From Salminus brasiliensis (Eukaryota; Chordata; Actinopteri; Characiformes; Bryconidae), in assembly GCF_030463535.1 (NCBI RefSeq), contig NC_132883.1, forward strand, positions 32,405,873 through 32,469,872: DNA of 64,000 nucleotides. The letters run 5' to 3'. Shown piece by piece: positions 11,418 through 22,693 of the stretch. Both the position numbers and the translations under genes were made by a program. Positions within the stretch are counted from its first letter, which is position 1. The number at the start of each line of letters is the position of its first letter. The notes beneath the pieces are model-generated. The model saw only the letters and a program-made list of their open reading frames with translations, was not told where the DNA came from and searched no databases.

Positions 11418-11610
11418 TGAATAATTTTGACTAATTTTGTCAATGAGGAAATTTGTTGGTATGTTAGAAAAAATATTGTTGTAATTGGTATATTATACAG
11501 GTCCTTATTTGATCTGATTGTGAACAAGATAAAAATTAAATGTCTTGTCAAACTTGCTAAAACACTTTACTGCAAGGGGTTGAATAATTTTAAACACAAC
11601 TGTATATATG
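11418..11610. mobile_element. Small Tc1-type MITE relic
   Basis: The segment begins with CTTGAATAATTTTGA and ends with GGTTGAATAATTTTAAACAC and ACAACTGTA. This inverted pair resembles the ends of Tc1-like miniature elements in fish. No coding capacity is present. It lies inside the long-TIR element and so entered after it, or was carried by it. Confidence 0.5.
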
Positions 11611-12133
11611 GCATTTCCAGTACATATATTTCTCTAATAGAAATAGATGACACACTATTTCACTGATGACATGCAAAAGTCCAGTAATGCACACACATCT
11701 GATCACAATCTGATAACCAATTTCACAGTTAGAGTAAACACTGTCAAGCTGACACATTGTAGAAAAATATCTAACAACCAAAGATTACAGCATGTTTGTC
11801 ATTTCTATAGTTCTAAAATAGTTCTAATAGTATGTTTAACTAAATTTTACACCAACCCCCAGACACACATGCAAGATCAGGAGTACACACACAGGCAGAG
11901 TAGGTGATCTTACAATAGGATGCATACTCACCATATACTTACTAAAAGAATATCAACATGTTTGCCATTCAAAGTCATCAAATTAGTTTCTATTTAAGAG
12001 TGTACACATACAAAGAAACACACAAAGGCCCAGGTGCTTAAACTCACCATGTTGGCATCTAATATACACATGCATGCAAGGACATAATCATATTGATTGT
12101 TGCAGGAATGTACACTACAATGTAATGTAATGT

Positions 12134-12154
12134 ACATGGGCATGGAGTGGGGTG

Positions 12155-12201
<47 letters not shown>

Positions 12202-12505
12202 GGGTTGAGTAACTGAAGTCTGACTGGAGGTCTGGGGATTAGGATAGGAACAGCATTGGTATGTGAGAATGGATAACAGACCTGTCAAATAAGTTTGATG
12301 AAAAGTGCCCAGCTATCCGATTGGACGGCAACACAATAGGCAGGACTTCCGGAAGGCGGGATATCCAGAAGGCGGGACTTTCGGTGGAAATGCACGCTTT
12401 TGATTGGTCGAGGGAGGGACATGCAGGGGGCGTGGCTTGATCTGATTGGTCGAGACGACCTGTCAAAACTAGTTTGATGAAAAGTGCCTCCTATATCTCT
12501 CTCTT
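12134..12505 (-). repeat. Right terminal inverted repeat
   Basis: Reverse complement of the left arm (9914-10318). It carries the same CCAAT and GC boxes, a G run of over 20 bases next to a GT tract, and the exact terminal 15 bases. It lacks about 11 bases and a further block of about 30 bases present in the left arm. Confidence 0.9.
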
Positions 12506-12511
12506 ATACTC

Positions 12512-13530
12512 TTTATAATCTGTAAATAATCTGTAAACATGGCATTCATTTTTAATTGCTATGCAGATGACACCCAGCTTCACTTATTTGCCAAACCAAA
12601 TGAGGACATTTGTCTTAATAAAATAAAGACAAAAAGAACTGGATGACTCACAACTTTCTTTTGCTAAATAAAAAAAAACAAGTCTTACTTATTCATCCAA
12701 ATATGGATAAATCGAAAAAAACCCAGCACCAATGTAAAAAACCTAGAAGTTGTTTTTGACTCTGTCCTCTCCTTTGATGCACACATCTGTTACATAGTTA
12801 AAATGGCCTTCCTTCCTTCTTCCAGTTCCTTACTTTAGGGGAATCAGCGCTGGAGGAGAAGCTTTCTCTTATAAAGCTCCCCAACTCTGGAACAAACTTT
12901 CTATTGGTGTTCGGGACACTCTCGCACACTCTGTGTTTAAATCTAGATTAAAAACTTACCTTTTTGCTCACGCTTTCTGATAATCCATTAATGCACTGTA
13001 CTGTTATCCTTGCTGATGGAGCTTGTATGAATACCCCACAATAACATTTTCCTGTGCCCCTCCTAACCAATTGAGATGCCTGTTTCCAACTGTTCCATCC
13101 TGGTTCCACCTGACTTTGCACTCCACTACACTGCTGTCTACTGTCCTGCTCTGGGGCCTCGCATTGATTCATCTTCACCTTACTTCATGACTATGCTTCT
13201 GACTGTTTATCTGCATGGAATTTATCATCTCACTCACTTTTTTGTTGTGTGTAGCTTGATGCCACATTTACCTTTTTTCTTATTTCACTTTTATTTGTTG
13301 TTTTATTCCTGTTTTGCTTTTTATTGTTATGATGTCGACCAGAGGAGGTTGCCCTTTTGAGTCTTGGTTCCTCTCAAGGTTTCTTTCTCTCGAAAAAAGG
13401 GACTTTTTTTCCTTGCCACTGTTGCCACTAGCTTGCTAGAGGCTTGGCCCTGGATCTCTGTGAAACTGCTTTGTGACAACATGTGTTGTAAAAAGCACTA
13501 TACAAATAATGTTTTTAAATCTTTTTTTAT
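12512..13530 (+). pseudogene. L2-type LINE, 3' piece and tail
   Basis: Reading resumes after the insertion with FNCYADDTQLHLFAKPNED, the catalytic YADD box of the reverse transcriptase begun at 9237. After several breaks it gives FSYKAPQLWNKL near 12870 and LKTYLFAHAF near 12950, the usual C-terminus of fish L2 proteins. The 3' end GTTGTAAAAAGCACTATACA near 13484 is a common L2 tail. A related 3' fragment is at 36130-36650, and a tail alone is at 19685-19735. Confidence 0.9.
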
Positions 13531-14020
13531 TTTTAATTTTTTTATTTTATTTTATAACACTTGCTTTTTTGTGAATAACGTCTGCAGGCTAGAAATTTTA
13601 ATCACTTGGAACACTGCCACAGGTTGTTGGAAGAACACAGTCAGATACAATAAAAGGTATATAAAGATATAAAGGATTGGGGACAACTTGACTTACTTTA
13701 CTGCGTAACATGGCAATATTCAATTGTTTAAGATGCTTGTCTAAATGACCATCTAAAACAAATAAATAGTGGTCTAAGCTATTCAGTATATCTGAAGCTT
13801 ACGCTTAATGTGCTTTCTGGGACTGTGATGACTGTGATGTGTGGTAAACATGGTAAACACCTGTGTCTTCTAGTCAATGCCATATCTCTATGTTTCATGT
13901 ACATTAGGTATAAGGTCTGGCTCAATCACCATTCCAAAGTTCCACAAGGCCATTGGACTCCTGGTATTCCTAATACTTACAAGAAACACATAATATAGGG
14001 CCCACAAATCTTATTATCTG
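13530..14020. other. Intergenic spacer, nothing recognised
   Basis: AT-rich sequence between two LINE fragments. I see no exon or element end. Confidence 0.5.
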
Positions 14021-14022
14021 AG

Positions 14023-15020
14023 TGTAGGAAATCAGTTCATAGACTTCAGTTCAGCATTCAACACTATCATCCCACAGAACCTCACCAGGAAGTTAAGCCT
14101 GCTGGGCCTCAACACCCCCCTCTGCAACTGGATCCTGGACTTCCTGACAGGGAGGCCCCAGTTAGTCCGGTTCGGGGACAGCAGCAGCTCCAGCACCATC
14201 ACAATGAACACTGGGGGCACCCCAGGGCAGTGTACTGTTGTACTCTGCTGTTCACCCTGCTGACTCATGACTGTGTTGCGAAACACAGTTCCAACAGCAT
14301 CATAAAGTTCGCCGATGATACAACTGTGCTGGGTCTCATCAGCAAAGGCGACGAGTCAGCATACAGAGAGGAGGTGCAGCAGCTGACAGACTGGTGTACA
14401 GTCAACAACCTTTACTGGAATGTAGAGAAGACCAAGGAAATGGTTGTTGACTTCAGGAAAACAAGACAAGACCACTCTCCGCTCAACATCAACTGCTCCT
14501 CTGTGGAGATTGTTAAGAGCACCAAGTTCCTTGGTGTCCACCTAGCGGAGAACCTCACCTGGTCCCTGAACACCAGCTCTACAGCCAAGAAAGCCCAGCA
14601 GCGTCTCTACTTCCTCCGGAAGCTGAGAAAGGCCCGTCTCCCTCCACCCATCCTCACCCTCTTCTATAGGGGGACCATAGAGAACATCCTAAGCAGCTGC
14701 ATCACTGTCTGGTTTGGGACCTGCACAGCCTCTGACCGCAAGACCCTTCAACACATTGTGAGGACAGCTGAGAGGATCATCGGAGTCTCTCTCCCCTCCG
14801 TTATGGACATTTACACTGCCCGCTGCATCCGCAAAGCAACCAGCATTGTGGATGACTCCACCCACCCTTCACACAGACTGTTCTCCCTCCTGCCATCAGG
14901 AAGAAGGTACCGCAGCATCCGGTCCAACACGACCAGACTCTGCAATAGCTTCTTCCCCCAAGCCATCAGACTTCTCAACTCAACTCAACTTCTGACCTGA
15001 TGTCTTTTCTGCCACACCCA

Positions 15021-15067
<47 letters not shown>

Positions 15068-15395
15068 TCTCTCTCTCCAACCATTTACCCCAGATAAAAT
15101 GGGAAGCATTTTTTGCACAAAGCATTTGCACTAATAACTTTACTACCTCACTGGACTCAATATTTATTACACACTGCAGAATTTGCACACTACCGCCAAT
15201 TATTTATTATTCTCTGTCTGTACTGTGACTGTGTTGTGTTGTCTGTCCGCACTTGTTTGTGTTGCACTTGTGTTTTGTATGCACTGTCTATGTTGCACCA
15301 TGGTCCTGGAGGAACGTTGTTTCGTTTCACTGTGTACTCTGTATGTAGTTGAAATGACAATAAAACCCACTTGACTTAATTTGACTTGACAATGC
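14023..15395 (+). pseudogene. LINE reverse transcriptase C-terminal half with 3' tail
   Basis: The first part (14035-14230) encodes [20 protein letters not shown] and [20 protein letters not shown] break follows. An open frame from about 14284 to 15000 then encodes IIKFADDTTVLGLI (catalytic FADD), the thumb, SCITVWFGTCTASDRK and LPSGRRYRSIRSNTTR, ending in a stop at 14998-15000. The 3' region carries a CA microsatellite (about 15022-15062) and ends GAAATGACAATAAAACCCAC followed by repeated TTGACTT, typical of fish L2-like tails. It is 5'-truncated, and the frame break near 14230 removes the GVPQG-region motif. A tail copy lies at about 60590-60775. Confidence 0.92.
15022..15078. repeat. CA microsatellite in LINE 3' region
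   Basis: A CA run of about 40 bases is followed by CT repeats. Confidence 0.9.
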
Positions 15396-16556
15396 ACAAT
15401 AGTGTCCCTATGCTAGCTACATATATCCCCATCCTCAATAAATCCAGCTAACCTACTATCATCTAGCTACTTAACACAGTAGATAAAAGCCTTGTTTACA
15501 ATTCAATAGTTCAACAACATAAATTGTAGAAGCTTTGTTAAATTGAATGTCCTTCATAAAGTAAAACTTATGCTTGAACTTATACAGACTAGTCATAATG
15601 AAACATTCACTAGTGCTAGCTATTTAGCTTTTTTGTTGCAGTCCTGCTCAAAATGTTAGCCCTAGCTAGAGCTTGGTAATTAACATAAGCATAATTAGCC
15701 AGGTAAACCAGTAACTAAAATTTCATCAGCTCATTAATGCGTAGTATTTTATAAACTGACAAAATAATTGTAATGATGTATATGTTTATCCTTTCTGATT
15801 TAATAGAAGGGGTGGCTAGCAAATTAAATAAGAATGTTTGATGACTGAATGTAGGCTATGCATATTTTTTATATATAAATAAGAGGTGAGATAACATAAC
15901 ATAATTCTTGGAGTAGATGTATAGAAGATATTTTTTAGAGTAAATAAATATATTAAGACCTCTAAGGGAAAGGATTCACTTAAGGAAAAGGTTCTTTACC
16001 ACTTAAAAGGTTCTTCTCAGAACCATACACCCAACCAAAGAACCTTTTAGGAACCTTTTTTGAGGGTGCAGTTGGGACTAAGCACCTCAGTTTGTCTTGG
16101 TCTTTGCAAAGTCTGTGTTCTTTTAAGTGTTATTAGCGTTTTAGCATGCAGTGCCAGGTCCCTATTCCAATTTATATTTTGCCTTATAACTTCTACAATT
16201 TTTTGACACAATTCTTCCTGATTATTTAGCTCAGGACAAACTAATTTGCTATTTGGACCATTAAACTCTGCCTACTTAAACTGTTTGCTTATTTGCATAA
16301 TATGCAACACCTACTTTAGCAAACTAGTCATAATTGTTAAAACATTCACATGACCTGAAACCTCAATGATTATGAATAATGTTGATACATTTATGCAATA
16401 TGAACACTATATGCAAATTAACCTCTCTGACAAATCCATAGTTATTATAACATATATCCAAAAGCAATTTGTAGTGAAGCCTCAAAGTCAGACTATTTCT
16501 AGTCTAAATCAAGAGAAATGTTACATTTTTGAATGAAATCAGGGCACAGAGTTTAC
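15396..16556. other. Intergenic; one AAAGGTTCTT repeat cluster
   Basis: No gene is seen. Around 15966-16065 the word AAAAGGTTCTT and its reverse complement AGAACCTTTT recur, giving a small inverted-repeat cluster of the kind left by miniature DNA elements in fish. Confidence 0.5.
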
Positions 16557-17310
16557 TACTCAAGATGGCATCTCCTTTAGGACCATAAATTCCTCCATGG
16601 GCTCACTGACCGGTACTGTAGACAAGGTTGGGGCTGGTAGCACCTCTGGACCTATAAGCGTCTCTCCACACTGAACGGTCGAACCGGTCTGCCTTCTAGG
16701 CCCGGCTGCTAAACCCCCAGCTCCCTGGGACCTGACGGGGGTAGGGCGACCTGAGAGCTGGTCGAGCCTAATGGCGAGCGCTATGAGCTCATCCAGCTCA
16801 AGCAATTCACCTCGGCACGCCAACTCCTGCTGCAAACGGGGGGGCCAGCCCGTTGCGGAACTGGGCGACCAGCACGGCGCGACTCCAGCCACAGCAACAG
16901 GTCGCCCGGCGTGAGCCCCTCTCGAGGACGCTGAAACACCACCTTGAAGTGCTTCAGGTAGCCCGAGAAGGGCTCCACGCTAAGCTTCTCCCAGGTGGCA
17001 ATGGCCCAATCCAGAGCTTCTCCAGCGAGACGGGATACGAGAAAAGCCTGGTCAGTGCTGGTTCCTTGGCTACTTAAATAAACCGAGCACTGAAACACAA
17101 ACCCCTTGCAAAGCTCCGGATCGCCAGAATACGTATCCGGAATGTCCATCGGGTTGGGCGACTCGCTGCCGTTGGTCCGCCCGTTGCTGCATCAGGCTAC
17201 CAACGGTCTCAGAAACACTCTGCAGAGCGTGGTGCTGCTGCCCCAAGGGCGCGAGCAGCCAGATTTATGGCATCCATCCCCGCTGTTCGGGGGTATTCGG
17301 CCGAGAATTC
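16557..17310 (-). pseudogene. Ty3/gypsy gag fragment
   Basis: Minus-strand coding next to an LTR. One frame (down from 17149) encodes YSGDPELCKGFVFQCSVYL, FLVSRLAGEALDWAIATWEK and FSGYLKHFKVVFQRP. A second frame (down from 16892) encodes LLELDELIALAIRLDQLSGR and VSEPMEEFMVLKE. These are matrix/capsid-region motifs of gag from the sushi-like Ty3/gypsy group. A frameshift separates the two parts, and the element ends near 16557 without zinc knuckle, protease or polymerase. It is a broken retrotransposon remnant. Confidence 0.85.
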
Positions 17311-18289
17311 TGTCAGGAGTGTCTAGGTCAGACAGAGAGGGTGAACACTCGCAGGGGATGGACCAAAGCGAGAACGTCCATTTAACACAATAAACGGGGT
17401 AAACACAAGAAACGGCAGCAAACGTTACAAGGGGAAAAGGGTCAACCGAAATCAAACAGTGACAACCGAATGTGGGCAAAACAAAGGAGCACACCTGAGG
17501 CTGGTGAGAAACAAGGGCTAGGCTAGCTCGCCGGGGCTGAATTTACCAAAACCTACAGGCAGTGCCTGGGAAAACTATGGAAAAAACAAAGGACTGCGCT
17601 CGTCAGGCGCTCTTCAACTTGAACGTGACTAGAGTGCGTGAGGGATCAGCTGCCGAACCCAAAAGACCGAACCGATCCGGTGGCAGGGCTCGCTACCTTG
17701 AGTACCGTACGTACGTTTAGTTTGCTACCTGAGCTCTCAACCATGAATACGCTCCGTGAGTGAAGCTCCGTGAGATAAGCTCACTACCTTGAATTAGCCC
17801 CAAAGGTTCCTAAGGTTCAATCAGTACCAAAGGTTCGGCGAGTCAGCCAAGTTCGCTACTGCAAGAAGAGTCCACTAGATACAGCAGGCTCAACAAGTTC
17901 GACAGGTAGAATACTGAGTCCAATTCTATTCTGTTGAGTCCGACAGAACCTCTTCTATCAACTGCGTCCATCGATTAGTCCGACAGAGTCCATGAGTCCA
18001 ACAGAACTACTTCTATCAACTGAGTCCGTCGATTAGTCCGACAGATTCAAAGAGTCCAAACGGTAAATTCTCGGCAACCGGCAGCTAGCGCTAGCCCTCC
18101 TTAAATATGCCAGCCACAGGTGGCACATATTAACTGAACAATAAACGGACACATGACACTAACGCAAACGTGAAACAGGATGCGAACAATGAAAGTATAT
18201 AAACATAAAAGTCCTGAAACATGACATGACTGTGAACTTGAAAATCCTCATGAACGCCTGCTGGCCGCGGCACGAGACCGGGCGTGATA
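17311..18289 (-). mobile_element. 5' LTR of the Ty3/gypsy remnant
   Basis: In plus orientation it runs from TGTCAGGAG to GGGCGTGATA and lies directly upstream (minus strand) of the gag piece. It shares GAACACTCGCAGG and CCAAAGCGAGA with the solo LTR at 38336-39186. The expected terminal TGACA has become TGATA. Short TCCGACAGA-type direct repeats occupy about 17900-18060. Confidence 0.85.
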
Positions 18290-18544
18290 ATAGACTACAC
18301 GTGAAGCCACTATTATGTATAAAAACATAGACAACAACATTGGCATTTTACCTTTAATGCTTGTGATCTATCTGTCAGCAAACTGAACATCCAGTGATGC
18401 AGGGATACATGAAGTCAAGGATCTTCCAACTTGATGGTGAGTTTGGAGGGAATAACGCTGGATTTGCAATTTTAAACACTGACCTGTGGTCAACCAGCAT
18501 ATATAAGCCGTTTTTGTTTTCTGTTACTCAGAATTAAGGAGTCA

Positions 18545-18800
18545 TGTGTTTAACCAGGCCATCGAGCAACCACGCTGAGAAGGTAGCAACCACATAAAGT
18601 AATGGTTGCATCACAAATAACTTGCACGTTTACAGAATGAAACTTTTTTCGGTTGATGAAAGCAGCTTCATTTTGGCTCGGTGCTCTTATAGCAACATAA
18701 GTGCAGTCAATTGCTCCGATTACATTTGGGAAACCGGCTACTGCTGCAAGTTACGCTTTGGCGTAAGCCTGTTCATTCGCCGTGTAAATAAATCTGATGT
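18545..18800 (-). pseudogene. PIF/Harbinger transposase relic (HARBI1-like)
   Basis: Minus-strand translation gives GFPNVIGAIDCTYVAIRAPS, then NRKKFHSVNVQVICDA and VVARWPG, the conserved core of PIF/Harbinger transposases including the first catalytic Asp in AIDCT. Only about 80 codons remain and no ends were identified. Confidence 0.8.
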
Positions 18801-18849
18801 ACCGACCGGAGATGTATAATAACGAAGGAGAACTGCTTAACGACTGTGC

Positions 18850-19735
18850 ATAAGAACTAAAACTGTACTCTACAGGAGTATTATTTTTTTCTCCTACTTC
18901 CATTTTTACTTCACTACATATTTTGGATGAGTTTAATACTTTTACTCCGTTACGTTTATCTGCATCGTTACTCGAAAATGGTACGAATCACTTCAAACCC
19001 ACATAATCACCGCCAGAGCGGTAGATGGTACTGTCACCGGGTTTGATGATGTCGCCCCAACATTGAGCAGAACAAGCGATCAAGCTGGGAGCGCGCATGC
19101 TGCGCTGCTCTTCCTTTCACTCCGCTGCTGCAGTGAGAACACGCTAGAGATGTGTTAGTTTATTTCGAAATGGAAGAACCACCAGAAGAAACACCATTTT
19201 CACCACCTTCAAATATTTGTATGTGGCCTAATGGCCTAAGATCTTTTAGTTGTGTTTTTGGTTACACAGAGTTAAGCTCAGTGTTTTAAGGTACTCTACT
19301 CACTTACGAACATAAGTGAGTAGACTCTACATACGAAACACTTGTATGTGGCATGTTGCTATGAATTTTGTTTAGCCTTTCTTTTGGGCAAATTTTAGAT
19401 TTAATGAATCCATGTATATGTACTCTGTCTTGTACATTCCTGTCCTTGTACTGCAGCCAAAGGAATTGTGACAGTCCGTAAGTCTAAGCATTTGAAATAA
19501 TATAAACAATGATATTCTAATGTTGAATACTTTAGTACTTTCACTTAAGTATGGTGTTTAAAGAACACTACTACTTCTACTCAAGTCACTTTTTTGATAG
19601 AGCACTTGTACTTTTACTTAAGTTTGGGTCTCTTGGGTTATTTCCTTTTTTCTGTTATTTTACTAATTACTGATTGTGTAAAACTGCTTATTGACAACAA
19701 CAGTTGTAAAAAGCACTATACAAATAAATTTGACT
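18850..19735. repeat. TACTTTTACTT-type repeat and L2 tail
   Basis: The block contains many variants of TACTTTTACTTAAGT. Its right part (about 19466-19640) matches a repeat at 62045-62315, sharing AAGTCTAAG, ATTTGAAATAATATAAA and ACTTCTACTCAAGTCAC-like words. An L2 tail, GTTGTAAAAAGCACTATACA, ends it near 19727. Confidence 0.7.
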
Positions 19736-19839
19736 TGACCTTATACATGTCCGGTACCAACTTGTCAATCTGATTGTGCTATCTTATACAGCTGGCATTA
19801 TGGAGTTTAAGGATGGTTAAGATATTCCTGACCTGTATT

Positions 19840-20170
19840 CTAATTCTCTTTGAAAGCTTCCAGTCGCCAAGTACCCAAGGGTTGTTAATACAAGTTGACA
19901 GGTACTGCCCGATTCCGAAACGTTGGTCTTTCAGTTCCATAAGGATATATCTTGAAGCCTACTGTGCGATAGTCACTGAGGCAAGCTGGTTGGTGTTTTT
20001 TTGGAACAGGGATGGGGACAGACTGTTTACAACATGGTGTCACTGCGCCCAGCATTAGGGAGGTATTAAAGATGTAATCCGAATAAGTTTAAAGAACAGG
20101 CTTTGATGATGCGTCTGGTAATACTGCCTGGTCTCGCTGCCTTCCTTGTATTGACACCCTTGAATGCTTT
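19840..20170 (-). pseudogene. Antisense LINE reverse transcriptase fragment
   Basis: On the minus strand, around 19955-20075, the sequence encodes a VPKKHQPACLSDYRTVG-like stretch, matching the PVPK...LNDYRPVA motif of L2-like reverse transcriptases. A near-duplicate is at 21040-21560; the pair share GATGCGTCTGGTAATACTGC and CACTGCGCCCAGCATTAGGG. Confidence 0.7.
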
Positions 20171-20544
20171 CAACACGAGCGTTGCGGATGGTTTTACTGC
20201 CCGATTCCGAAACGTTGGTCTTTCTAAACCTGTGCCGAACTCAGCATAGTTTCTTGAGGATAGATCTTGGAAACATATATCGGTTCATTAACCAGTCATC
20301 ATCATGCACAAAATAGTCTTCATGATCTCTGAAAACACGTCGCCATATTTGTTGGTTGGCTAAGTCAACTTTGAGTAATACCATAAAATGCCATTATGAC
20401 AGACAGTCACTGCATCACTCTTTTCTGCCATATATATAGAACTGATTTTCTGCAATTGGTGACAGCTGTTCCGTACGTAATTATCTTCAACTATTACCAG
20501 CCCATAACATTTCATCCTCTTTGTTATAGAGTTTAATTTGATGA

Positions 20545-20546
<2 letters not shown>

Positions 20547-20582
<36 letters not shown>

Positions 20583-20634
20583 TAATAATAATAGCCCATC
20601 CATCATAATAATAATAATAATAATAATAAGCTGT
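20547..20634. repeat. (AAT)n microsatellite
   Basis: Two runs of AAT/ATA trinucleotides are separated by a short AGCCCATCCATC spacer. Confidence 0.95.
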
Positions 20635-21034
20635 ATATATAGCACCTTTAGATTTTAAATTGTGAGAAAAAACAAAACAGATAATGCACAGAAAAGTGTA
20701 AAAATAATACTTTTGTACATATAAGGTAGAATACGATACGGCAAGCATACAACTAAAACGGCAGACAAAAAATTATGTTGTATAACTGATATCGGCGAGG
20801 ACGGTTTGCGCATTTACTTGCTTTTCTATATTTTACCACAGGATGTCACTAATTCCCGCTCTCTCCGCAATCTTGAATGACTATGAATGCCTCAAACCTT
20901 GTTTAAATGTACGCTTTCACGGCAAGCATTTATATATAAATCATGGTTTCTGCGGGAGAAATTGCATATGCCTATTTATGGCCAGTTTTTGAGCGTACGC
21001 ACCCTTTTATAAATAAGGCCCCAGGTGTTAAGTG

Positions 21035-21560
21035 TTGTGTGGAGCAGATGTGTGATGGCATCATCTGTAGAGCAGTTATGGCGGTATGTCAAACTGTAGT
21101 GGGTCCATGAATTTGACAGTGAAGAAGTGATGGAGTGAATGAAGTCAAGAACAGCTTTTTAAAGCACTTCTTAACAACTGATGTGAAGGCTACTGTGCGA
21201 TAGTCATTGAGGCAACTGGTTGATGTTTTGTGGAACAGGGATGTTGATGGACTGTTTGAAACACAACGTCACTGCGCCCAGCATTAGGGAGGTATTAAAG
21301 ATGTTTGCTAATACCTGAATAAGTTAAAAAGCACAGGCTTTGAGGATGCGTCTGGTAATACTGCCTGGTCTCGCTTCCTTCCTTGTATTGACACCCTTGA
21401 ATGCTTTCCAGACGTCTCTTCGTGATGATGAACGGGCTGTCCTCTTACGAGCTCTACGCATGCGCCACCAGCCACACCATTATAATTGCTATCCCTGTAG
21501 GTGTCCTCAGTGCTGCTGGCTGGAGCCTCGAAGCGTGCATAGCCATTGTTCAGCTCATAC
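21035..21560 (-). pseudogene. Antisense LINE fragment, linker plus reverse transcriptase
   Basis: The minus strand encodes LIQVLANIFNTSLMLGAV, then DYRTVAFTSVVKKCFKKLFL, then DPLQFAYRHNCSTDDAI-like motifs after a frameshift. This is the N-terminal part of an L2-like reverse transcriptase. It is more complete than the copy at 19840-20170 and lacks the catalytic FADD segment. Confidence 0.8.
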
Positions 21561-21599
21561 GTCTGCACTAACTTGTTTGAAGGATGAGCATTTGTAGGC

Positions 21600-22690
21600 T
21601 GTTATTGCCCTAGCCCCTGCCATAGGGTTCTAAAGCCACTCAGCTGTAACTGTGACTTCAGTTTCCTTCTGTTGCATTGTTTTGCCTCTTTTACCACCCT
21701 TTTTACCCTGTAACACACAGCATGTACTAGGCCATGTCACTGCTGATTAGGCACGCGCTGAAGGCAGCAGTGCAATTGTTCAGAGTGTTGCGGATGGTTT
21801 TATCCACCCACAGCTTCTAGTTGGAAATGTCCTGACGGTGGATTTTGGGGCCATAATCACATAATACATCACTTACACATAATATACACCAGTTTCCAGA
21901 CGAAACCCACAATTGCTTTTGTAAACAAGCTGGTGTCTTCAAAACTGCATTGGTGATTGGTCACTGATTGGTCCAATCAACGTGTGATCTCCCTCTGTAT
22001 CGGAACTTCTTGGTTCAGCCCTGATTATATTTAAGTATAAGAAAGATGGTGGCATGTTCCGATTTGCCAAACGATGCAAGAGATTGAGCCTTGTAGCTGT
22101 CCTTGAATGGATTCTAGCAGTTGCCCAGTGTCCTGTTGCTTCTAGTGGGGCATGTGATGTGCTGGTAAAAGTTTGGTACTGCATGTTAAAATTTGCACTG
22201 TTGAAGCCCATAATATCAGTGGAACTCTCAAGGAAGGTAGGAAAGATGAAACTTGAGGGCAAGCAGTTCCAGGCTGGGTACATAGGTACGTGCAAGAGTA
22301 ACAGTGCCAACATGATTGCACCAGTTGTTCACCACTACCTCTTTTCCTTCTTTGCCCGTCCATGCGGTAAACCGCGAAGAACTTGCCAGATGCATGATCC
22401 GGTACTGTTGGGATAAGCCAGTTGCAGTCTCATATGTCCCTCTGGAACTTGATGCTAGTCCAGAGATCGTCAAGCTTGCTATCTAGAGACTGGACATTGG
22501 CTAACAGGATGGTAGGCAGGGGTGCTTGGTGTGATCAGGCCCTCAGTCTGTTTCTGATGCTGGCTCGCTTTCTTCGGGGCTACTGCTTTGCGTGTTGTCC
22601 TTTGTTCTTCCTCAGGATCTAACTCAGACAGCTTGAATGGTGAGTGATACAAGAGTATTTCTGTTGTAACTAATGCAAGCCATAGTGAAG
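21600..22690. other. Intergenic; unassigned
   Basis: Several open frames exist here on both strands but none shows splice-site-bounded coding character that I trust. No clear element ends were seen. Confidence 0.4.
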
Positions 22691-22693
22691 CTA

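Larger units (their letters stand above)
9914..12505. mobile_element. Long-TIR element, Maverick/Polinton-like deletion derivative
   Basis: The ends are AGAGAGAGATATAGG and its exact reverse complement. Both flanks carry TATACT (9908-9913 and 12506-12511), a perfect 6-bp target duplication. The inverted repeats are about 405 bp (9914-10318) and 372 bp (12134-12505), differing by small indels and poly-C/CA-tract length. Long terminal repeats starting AG with a 6-bp duplication are typical of Maverick/Polinton elements, but at 2.6 kb none of their polymerase, integrase, protease, ATPase or capsid genes is present. The interior carries one 108-codon ORF (10724-11050) and a small Tc1-like relic. 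Insertion is within an L2 LINE. Family assignment is inference from the ends only. Confidence 0.65.

Noticed and set aside
15200..15397. Cys/Val-rich ORFs near 15.2 kb on both strands
   Set aside because: They lie in the LINE 3' untranslated tail; the same tail occurs at 60.6 kb without the frame.
20360..20748. Tyr/Ile-rich ORFs over 20.5-20.7 kb
   Set aside because: Translation of the AAT microsatellite.
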